Shown piece by piece: positions 58,790-64,000 of a stretch of 64,000 nucleotides of DNA. The stretch is taken from NCBI GenBank assembly GCA_051881695.1, contig JBJEQJ010000020.1, positions 248,001-312,000 on the forward strand, written 5' to 3'. Positions within the stretch are counted from its first letter, which is position 1; every line of letters starts with the position of its first letter. The notes under the pieces are model-generated. The model saw only the letters and a program-made list of their open reading frames with translations, had not been told where the DNA came from and ran no database searches. The DNA comes from CAYJFG01 sp051881695. Lineage in GTDB: Bacteria > Bacillota > Clostridia > Oscillospirales > Acutalibacteraceae. Made by a program: the position numbers and the translations under genes.

Positions 58790-60418
58790 ATGAGACCTGA
58801 AACTGTATTGAATTTGGATTATAACGGCGATGCAAAATCACAGCTTTCACAATGGCTGTCTGAATATACGTCATACTTAGATGATTATCCCGAAAAAGAG
58901 GAGATTATCAGAAAATTAATTTCCAGAGCAGAGCTTGCATATAAGCTGTACGAACAACGATTGCAGGAAAAAAGAGAAAGCCTGAGGGGCTGTTCATTTC
59001 ATGATGACAGTTATTACATTGAAACAGCTCGCATACAGGACGATGAGGACAGCAAGCTTGACGGTGACTTCCCTCTCGGAAATGAGTCTGACGCTGTATT
59101 TGTTTCAAAATATTTTTCAGTTTCCGATCTGGTAAAAATTCAGCTTGGTTTTGCAGAAAGAATGCTTTACAGCTTACAAAGCGAGCAGGCAGACAATGTG
59201 CTGATAAAAAAGGGTATTCTCAATGAGATGACAGGTCAGTGGAAAGAAGCCGAGTGTTGCTATTGCGCTGTTCAGGCAGACTATTCCGTGCAGGAAAGAG
59301 CGCTTTACTGCCGCCGCAAAGCGGAAGATGAAGGCGAAAAGCTCTATCAAAAGGGTATGGAGCTGATAGAGGAGCTTAATTGGAATGATGCGTGGTATCC
59401 GCTCTATAATGCGGCAGAGCTTGAGCATACCGAAGCTATGGCTGAAATCGGATATATGTGTGTATACGGTATCGGTTGCTCAAAAGACATAGATGAAGGT
59501 CTTACATATCTTCGCCGTTCTGCGGAAAAAGGCAGTAACTACGCTTGCTATGTACTCTGGGAAATGCACGACGACGGTGTCAAAGATATCAAAGCGGCAG
59601 AAGCTAAAAAATGGTGCGAACAAGCGGCAGGCAGAGGAGATATAAAAGCAAAGGCTCGTCTTGAGGAAGGCTTTGATTTGCGTCCTGTTACCGAGATTTT
59701 GCAGGAACAGATTGATAAAGGAAATATTGATGCATTGTGGTATATGGCTATGGAGCTTGATGCGCCCGAGGACGACGGGCTGGCGATGGAATATGTTGAG
59801 CGTGCGGCTGATGCCGGACAGATTGATGCATTATTATTCTATGCCGAGCTGTACAGTGACCCCTCAGATGCTGAATTTTACGATGAAGAAAAAGCCGATG
59901 AATATTACCGCAAAGCGGCAGAGAAAGGCTGTGAAACAGCAATTCTTGCTTTGGGTGACCGTGCGCTGAGAGATATCGATGTGCCTTTCTGGAAACAAGT
60001 GGCGGATTCAGCCAAAGTAACCGAAAATATACGTGAACAGCACAAAGCGCAGTTTGCTTGGTATCTGCTGGCGGCACAGGGCGGCTGTGTCCGGATTATG
60101 CCGCATATCGCCACAGCTTATCATTACGGCTATCCCTGTGAAAAGAATGACGAGCAGGCATTTTTGTGGGCTTCCCGTGCGGCAGATGCAGGCGACAGCT
60201 ACGCTATGTATCAAATCGGATATTTCTACGAAAATGCTCTCGGCTGTGAAAAGGATATGACAGTCGCACTGCTGTTTTATATACAGGCGGCAGAGGGCGG
60301 CGTCCTTAACGCAATGTACCGCCTGATTGATATTTACACAAACGGCAAGGACGGTATTCCTGCCGATAAAGAAAAGGCAAACCGTTACCGTTTTATGTCG
60401 GGCGTCGGGAGAGAATAA
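58790..60418 (+). CDS. Large Sel1-repeat protein
   Basis: About 542 aa; ATG 58790 follows AGGAGGTG, and a GTG at 58781 overlaps that site. Residues 1-185 form a helical region without repeats (YTSYLDDYPEKEEIIRKLIS). From ~185 to the end there are some eight Sel1 repeats, for example EHTEAMAEIGYMCVYGIGCS, GDSYAMYQIGYFYENALGCE and GGVLNAMYRLIDIYTNGKDG. Residues 185-300 are closely related to the 134-aa protein at 54189. A long alpha-solenoid for binding partner proteins. No signal peptide. Confidence 0.87.
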   Translation: MRPETVLNLDYNGDAKSQLSQWLSEYTSYLDDYPEKEEIIRKLISRAELAYKLYEQRLQEKRESLRGCSFHDDSYYIETARIQDDEDSKLDGDFPLGNESDAVFVSKYFSVSDLVKIQLGFAERMLYSLQSEQADNVLIKKGILNEMTGQWKEAECCYCAVQADYSVQERALYCRRKAEDEGEKLYQKGMELIEELNWNDAWYPLYNAAELEHTEAMAEIGYMCVYGIGCSKDIDEGLTYLRRSAEKGSNYACYVLWEMHDDGVKDIKAAEAKKWCEQAAGRGDIKAKARLEEGFDLRPVTEILQEQIDKGNIDALWYMAMELDAPEDDGLAMEYVERAADAGQIDALLFYAELYSDPSDAEFYDEEKADEYYRKAAEKGCETAILALGDRALRDIDVPFWKQVADSAKVTENIREQHKAQFAWYLLAAQGGCVRIMPHIATAYHYGYPCEKNDEQAFLWASRAADAGDSYAMYQIGYFYENALGCEKDMTVALLFYIQAAEGGVLNAMYRLIDIYTNGKDGIPADKEKANRYRFMSGVGRE

Positions 60419-60476
60419 TTAAATAAAATTTGTATGTTATGCGTTTTTTAATATCAGCAAACAGGAGTGAATTACA

Positions 60477-60689
60477 GTGGGTGGAAATGCAATGATAAAA
60501 TGCCCGAAGTGCGGCAGTACCAATGTTACCTGTATGGACGGTGCAGGTGCGGTTTCAAAATACGGCAGAGATGTGATGATTGACATTGCCTTTGATATGT
60601 GGCTGTGCGGCGATTGCGGCGAGAGTTTTCGGTCAGATGAATCAGAGTTTTATAAAGAGAATACAGGAAAAGCGGAGAGTAATAAATGA
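60477..60689 (+). CDS. Zinc-ribbon protein
   Basis: 70 aa from GTG 60477, AGGAG 9 nt upstream; ATG 60492 is an alternative. IKCPKCGSTNVTC and LCGDCGES form a four-Cys ribbon. The rest is acidic and Lys-rich. Its TAA overlaps the next start by 4 nt. Similar ribbons in this array suggest short adaptor or nucleic-acid-binding units. Confidence 0.75.
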   Translation: MGGNAMIKCPKCGSTNVTCMDGAGAVSKYGRDVMIDIAFDMWLCGDCGESFRSDESEFYKENTGKAESNK

Positions 60690-61348
60690 AAATTCTGATG
60701 ATGATAGAAAAATGGAGCGTCGATGCCGAAAGCCAATATGATTTTTATGTATTTGACTGTAAATATGAAACCTTTTCTGTCAATACGGACTTCTACAAAA
60801 TTCATGTGATAGATGACGGCAGAGCCAGGCTCACAATGTATGATTTCAGCGGCAAAGTTTTATTTGAAAAAGAAATAACCTATGAAACAGAAGGACATTA
60901 TTCTCCGGCATCAATGGACGGAGGCTATAACTATACCTTTACGCTTTTCCGTAATGATGAGGAGATTGTGAAACATCTTGATAACACACCGTGGAACAAC
61001 GGTATGATATATTGGTCGTGCCCTCCGTCTGCTTGTGAAATTATTGTGACAACCCCGTGGGATTGCTATTATGCCGTATATGACGAAAGCGGCATGATTT
61101 TTGGGCAGACAAAGGAACGATATCGTTTTCGGATTGATGATATAACCGATTCAGGAATCACATTTACTGTATTTCATAAGGGCGAGTATTCAGAAACAAC
61201 AATACTCGACCCGAATAACAAATTTGAGAAGGATTTTGACGACGGAAAATACAGATTATCTGTCTTTTCCAATCGGCTTGAAGCGCAAAGATACCTGAAT
61301 CAAAATGATGATAAAGACGATGAACCCGATGATAACTGGGTATGGTAA
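60686..61348 (+). CDS. Hypothetical protein with SMDGG-type domain
   Basis: 220 aa. A first domain ends with YSPASMDGGYNYTFTLF (about 75-95), related to the motif in 54596 and 61672. A second, similar beta-rich half (WDCYYAVYDESG, FRIDDITDSGITFTVF) follows. The end is very acidic (DDKDDEPDD). No catalytic motif. A tandem arrangement of the same fold is possible but cannot be confirmed by eye. Confidence 0.7.
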   Translation: MKILMMIEKWSVDAESQYDFYVFDCKYETFSVNTDFYKIHVIDDGRARLTMYDFSGKVLFEKEITYETEGHYSPASMDGGYNYTFTLFRNDEEIVKHLDNTPWNNGMIYWSCPPSACEIIVTTPWDCYYAVYDESGMIFGQTKERYRFRIDDITDSGITFTVFHKGEYSETTILDPNNKFEKDFDDGKYRLSVFSNRLEAQRYLNQNDDKDDEPDDNWVW

Positions 61349-61394
61349 CAATATGAACAAACGATAGTTATGAAGTTTATAAGGAGAAAACACA

Positions 61395-61691
61395 ATGAGC
61401 AGAAAAGAAGAGCTGATCGCTCAAAAAGAACGGCTGAATGATGAAATCGGTTTTCTGTTTTTTACAGATGATACTGAGGACGGTCTTAGGCTAATTCGTC
61501 AGGCAATCAGTGAGATTGAGGAATACGGGCATATTCAGAATACAGCTGATGAATATATTGACCCGTATAGATGGTCAGAGGCATTTTACAAAGAACTAAT
61601 GCAAACACTGAAAACCGCCGAGGCGGTATATTCCGAGCTGTTGGCTCTGGAGAAGCAAAACGAGGATACATATGAAACTGAAAATAACTGA
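61395..61691 (+). CDS. Hypothetical helical protein
   Basis: 98 aa with AAGGAG upstream. Helical and acidic: KEELIAQKERLNDEIGFLFF, DGLRLIRQAISEIEEYGHIQ, MQTLKTAEAVYSELLALEKQ. Its last 20 bases overlap the start of the next gene. Not recognised; coiled-coil pairing is likely. Confidence 0.7.
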   Translation: MSRKEELIAQKERLNDEIGFLFFTDDTEDGLRLIRQAISEIEEYGHIQNTADEYIDPYRWSEAFYKELMQTLKTAEAVYSELLALEKQNEDTYETENN

Positions 61692-61959
61692 TGAATTCTG
61701 GGCAGTAGGAAAAAGGACAAGAAAAGTAAAGATCGTACGTGTACCCCTTGCCGTCGGAAAGATTAAGGGTATGGATAACGGCGGCTCATATTGGAATATT
61801 GATGAGGTCAGTAAGGATTTTGTTAAGGTTTCCTATATCCGTCATGACGGCGAGTTGATAAAAAACTGGACTGTTACAAAGGAAAACGGTGAGTTTTACC
61901 GCCCACGCTCAATGGACGGCGGTCATCAGTACACATTAAAGCTTGTGCGGTTTTTTTGA
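61672..61959 (+). CDS. SMDGG-motif domain protein
   Basis: 95 aa, overlapping the preceding gene by 20 nt; GAGGA precedes ATG. The chain is the SMDGG domain on its own: GGSYWNIDEVSKDFVKVSYI, NWTVTKENGEFYRPRSMDGG, then HQYTLKLVRFF. It corresponds to residues ~1-100 of the 54596 protein. Unknown function. Confidence 0.75.
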   Translation: MKLKITDEFWAVGKRTRKVKIVRVPLAVGKIKGMDNGGSYWNIDEVSKDFVKVSYIRHDGELIKNWTVTKENGEFYRPRSMDGGHQYTLKLVRFF

Positions 61960-62024
61960 AATACTAAAATATTCTGTTACCAAAGAGAGAAAAACACTAT
62001 GAGTAGAACGGGGTTAATCAGACA

Positions 62025-63632
62025 ATGAAGGACGAGAAAAGCATTGCAGAGGTGCTCAGGCAGATTGCAAAAAGCTACGGTGAAGATATTTTTCTGGAGC
62101 AAAGGCGTGTTTATGCAATTCTTTCTGACCTTGCACCGGGAGATTCAAATGCCAAACAGCGGCGAAGAATAAAAATGTCGCTCGAAGCAGGCTCTGTTGA
62201 AATACTGCTGAAAGCAAAAAAGGACAAAAAGGGCGCAGAGCTTTACATAAATGAATCGGTCAGCCGTCTGATTTCAAACACCGATATGGACGAAGGCGTT
62301 GCAAGAGAAACAATAAATATAATTGCAGAGGCGCTTTCAATAAGTCCGTCGGCGGTTACGGATAAAGGGAAAAACACGAAAAAACCGAAAAAAATAACAG
62401 ACGACGCACAAACCGCAAAACCGCAGGAGAAACCTGATGATAACACAGAGTATGGTGAAGGCTTTAAGATGCCAAAGTCCATTCTGATTGGCTTGCTTGT
62501 TTTGTGCGGAGCTTTTGCTATTTTCGGACTTGTCGCTTTGTTTATGAATCTTGATTGGACAGGCAATCAGTGGTTTATCGGAATAGGCTCGGGGCTTGTC
62601 CTTGCAGCGGCATCTGTAGGACTTTCATTTCTTTTTGAAAATCTTATCGACAATTATAAATGCCAGACGCTGACTGTTATTATCCCGATATTGTTTGCAG
62701 GAAACATTTTACTGCGGTGTTTTCTCGGCGAAGAAAGCGTTGGTATTATTTTCAGAATCCTGATGGCGTTCATTTTTGCAGGCTCTGTTGCAAACGCTGT
62801 CTTTACCCATATTGAGCGTGAGGAAAAGTATATGCCGCCTAATATAATAGCGGCGGTGTTAAGTGCGCTTTTATTCTTTATATGGCCGGGAGATTTATCG
62901 TGGACAGGCAATCAGTGGTTTATCGGAATAGGCTCGGGGCTTGTCCTTGCAGCGGCATCTGTAGGACTTTCATTTCTTTTTGAAAATCTTATCGACAATT
63001 ATAAATGCCAGACGCTGACTGTTATTATCCCGATATTGTTTGCAGGAAACATTTTACTGCGGTGTTTTCTCGGCGAAGAAAGCGTTGGTATTATTTTCAG
63101 AATCCTGATGGCGTTCATTTTTGCAGGCTCTGTTGCAAACGCTGTCTTTACCCATATTGAGCAAGAGGAAAAGTATATGCCGCCTAACATAATAGCGGCG
63201 GTGTTAAGTGCGCTTTTATTCTTTATATGGCCGGGAGATTTCTCGTGGACTGTCTGGCAGTGGATTATAGGCATAGGCGGCGGTCTTGTGCTGTGTGCTC
63301 TCGCTATATTTGCAGCATTAATACTTGATGAAATAGGTCCCGAAACTCACCAGAGCCTGTCGGTTATTTTGATTTTATTTACAATAGCAAATCTGGTGTT
63401 GCTTTTAATCCTTGAACAGAACTATTTAATCATATCAATGTGCTTTATGGTTATACTCGCAATCGGCGCTATTATTACTGCGTTTATTTCTTTCTCTGAA
63501 GCTTCATCGGGGCTCGGAATTCTCAATATTATTCTGGCACTTATTAACGGCGGTATTTTTCTGTTTATCACTATCGGTTCTTACGAACAACTGATGAGCT
63601 ATATTCAGCCGTTGTTAGATAAAATCAGATAA
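62025..63632 (+). CDS. Multi-pass membrane protein with tandemly duplicated module
   Basis: 535 aa. Residues 1-145 are cytoplasmic: an N-terminal helical part (ADVLRQIAKSYGEDIFLEQR-like) and a charged Lys-rich linker (KGKNTKKPKKI). From ~150 three modules of about 115 residues follow, each with three to four hydrophobic helices. Modules 1 and 2 (178-292 and 293-407) are almost identical (WTGNQWFIGIGSGLVLAAAS). Module 3 (from 408, WTVWQWIIGIGGGLVL) has diverged. No family is recognised. Confidence 0.8.
   Translation: MKDEKSIAEVLRQIAKSYGEDIFLEQRRVYAILSDLAPGDSNAKQRRRIKMSLEAGSVEILLKAKKDKKGAELYINESVSRLISNTDMDEGVARETINIIAEALSISPSAVTDKGKNTKKPKKITDDAQTAKPQEKPDDNTEYGEGFKMPKSILIGLLVLCGAFAIFGLVALFMNLDWTGNQWFIGIGSGLVLAAASVGLSFLFENLIDNYKCQTLTVIIPILFAGNILLRCFLGEESVGIIFRILMAFIFAGSVANAVFTHIEREEKYMPPNIIAAVLSALLFFIWPGDLSWTGNQWFIGIGSGLVLAAASVGLSFLFENLIDNYKCQTLTVIIPILFAGNILLRCFLGEESVGIIFRILMAFIFAGSVANAVFTHIEQEEKYMPPNIIAAVLSALLFFIWPGDFSWTVWQWIIGIGGGLVLCALAIFAALILDEIGPETHQSLSVILILFTIANLVLLLILEQNYLIISMCFMVILAIGAIITAFISFSEASSGLGILNIILALINGGIFLFITIGSYEQLMSYIQPLLDKIR
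62556..63245 (+). repeat. Two-unit 345-bp in-frame tandem repeat
   Basis: Unit 1 (62556-62900) and unit 2 (62901-63245) differ at only a few bases (for example GAGCGTGAG against GAGCAAGAG). A third, older unit begins at 63246 in the same register. 345 is 115 codons, so the frame is kept. Confidence 0.92.
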
Positions 63633-63646
63633 AGCTGGTGAAAATT

Positions 63647-64000
63647 ATGAAACTGAGGTATTTAGTTGAATTTAAAGTGATTCCGACAATGCTGTTTGAG
63701 AAATCGGAGAATTTTATAGGCAGTATCCTTGATAAAAAAGAAACTTATATGACGCAAATCTATGACTATGTCTGCAAAAATGAAGATATGGAAAACCCTT
63801 ACACCTATTCGGATTTTCGTGTCACAGTATTTACGCCTAACGAAGAACAGTCAGTTTACATTATCCATATGCCCGAGTCAGGACTTGAAGCTCCTTTCTG
63901 CCGCAAAGTATTCATTATCGTGGATAATAGCGAAGAGAAGTCCGTTCTTCGTTACTTCACTGTGGAATACAGCGATGAAAACACCTCAATACTCGGCGAA
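63647..64000 (+). CDS. Hypothetical protein (3' end outside window)
   Basis: ATG 63647 opens a frame of at least 118 codons to the window edge. MKLRYLVEFKVIPTMLFEKS, IYDYVCKNEDMENPYTYSDF and a beta-rich part (VYIIHMPESGLEAPFC, RKVFIIVDNSEEKSV) are visible. It continues the same strand and spacing as the array. No family is recognised. Confidence 0.65.
   Translation, partial: MKLRYLVEFKVIPTMLFEKSENFIGSILDKKETYMTQIYDYVCKNEDMENPYTYSDFRVTVFTPNEEQSVYIIHMPESGLEAPFCRKVFIIVDNSEEKSVLRYFTVEYSDENTSILGE

Overview
The window looks like the chromosome of an anaerobic, spore-forming, low-to-medium GC Firmicute, probably a gut Clostridia/Ruminococcaceae-like bacterium. The evidence is the gene set: ylxM-ffh-rpsP-khpA, rpoB-rpoC, spoVAC, spoVT, thyX in place of thyA, an oxygen-detoxifying flavodiiron-rubredoxin protein, luxS, strong Shine-Dalgarno sites and several TTG/GTG starts. 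I cannot name a species from sequence alone.

Layout. 1-3.7 kb: end of a surface-polysaccharide cluster (glycosyltransferase, polysaccharide pyruvyl transferase, F420H2 dehydrogenase beta-type ferredoxin protein) and a VanZ-like protein. 3.9-23.7 kb: mostly core genes, namely ymdB-like phosphodiesterase, DAK2/FakA-like kinase, thiT, ylxM-ffh-rpsP-khpA, spoVAC, rpoB-rpoC, a bcp peroxiredoxin, spoVT, ferredoxin, an HTH protein fused to a desulfoferrodoxin-like domain, a GT2 transferase and a lipoprotein. Two full copies and one partial copy of a small inverted-repeat (MITE-like) element sit here, and a 90-bp cloverleaf-like inverted repeat follows spoVAC. 24-27.3 kb: an isolated phage-type cassette (tail or receptor-binding protein with BspA-type leucine-rich repeats, XkdX-like peptide, endolysin, holin) without head or packaging genes. 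27.5-36 kb: a mainly co-directional housekeeping run (thyX, tmk, DUF2156, GNAT, DJ-1, 5-formyl-THF cyclo-ligase, mltG, luxS), then a convergent flavodiiron protein. 36.3-37 kb: a tiny Cys/Asn-rich peptide, tRNA-Thr and tRNA-Tyr.

From the tRNA-Tyr to the right edge the window is accessory. It opens with a MuF-like/barnase toxin and its barstar, under a near-consensus promoter with a LexA-type SOS box in its spacer. A NADAR gene follows on the other strand. Next comes the most striking locus (39.4-50.5 kb). A LytTR regulator is followed by a co-directional cluster encoding an acidic protein with about nine Ca-binding DxDxDG loops and a papain/C39-like Cys-His-Asn triad, a 177-aa protein of unknown family, four dynamin-like GTPase domains in three genes (one a tandem fusion), and a small protein with a hydrophobic hairpin. 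A 337-bp stretch is identical between two of the GTPase genes, a sign of recent gene conversion. I consider this LytTR / Ca-binding protease / multi-dynamin locus the best candidate for an undescribed membrane-acting (possibly defence or stress) system.

From 50.6 kb to the end lies a packed array of small genes: Sel1-repeat proteins, two DUF1963 (YwqG-like) proteins, a second NADAR, zinc ribbons, a ribbon-helix-helix regulator, two recurring uncharacterised domains, and a membrane protein with a fresh 345-bp internal duplication. Decayed paralogues and mobile-element relics are scattered among them. This resembles a heterogeneous poly-immunity or rapidly evolving accessory array, but no toxin delivery gene is visible in the array itself.
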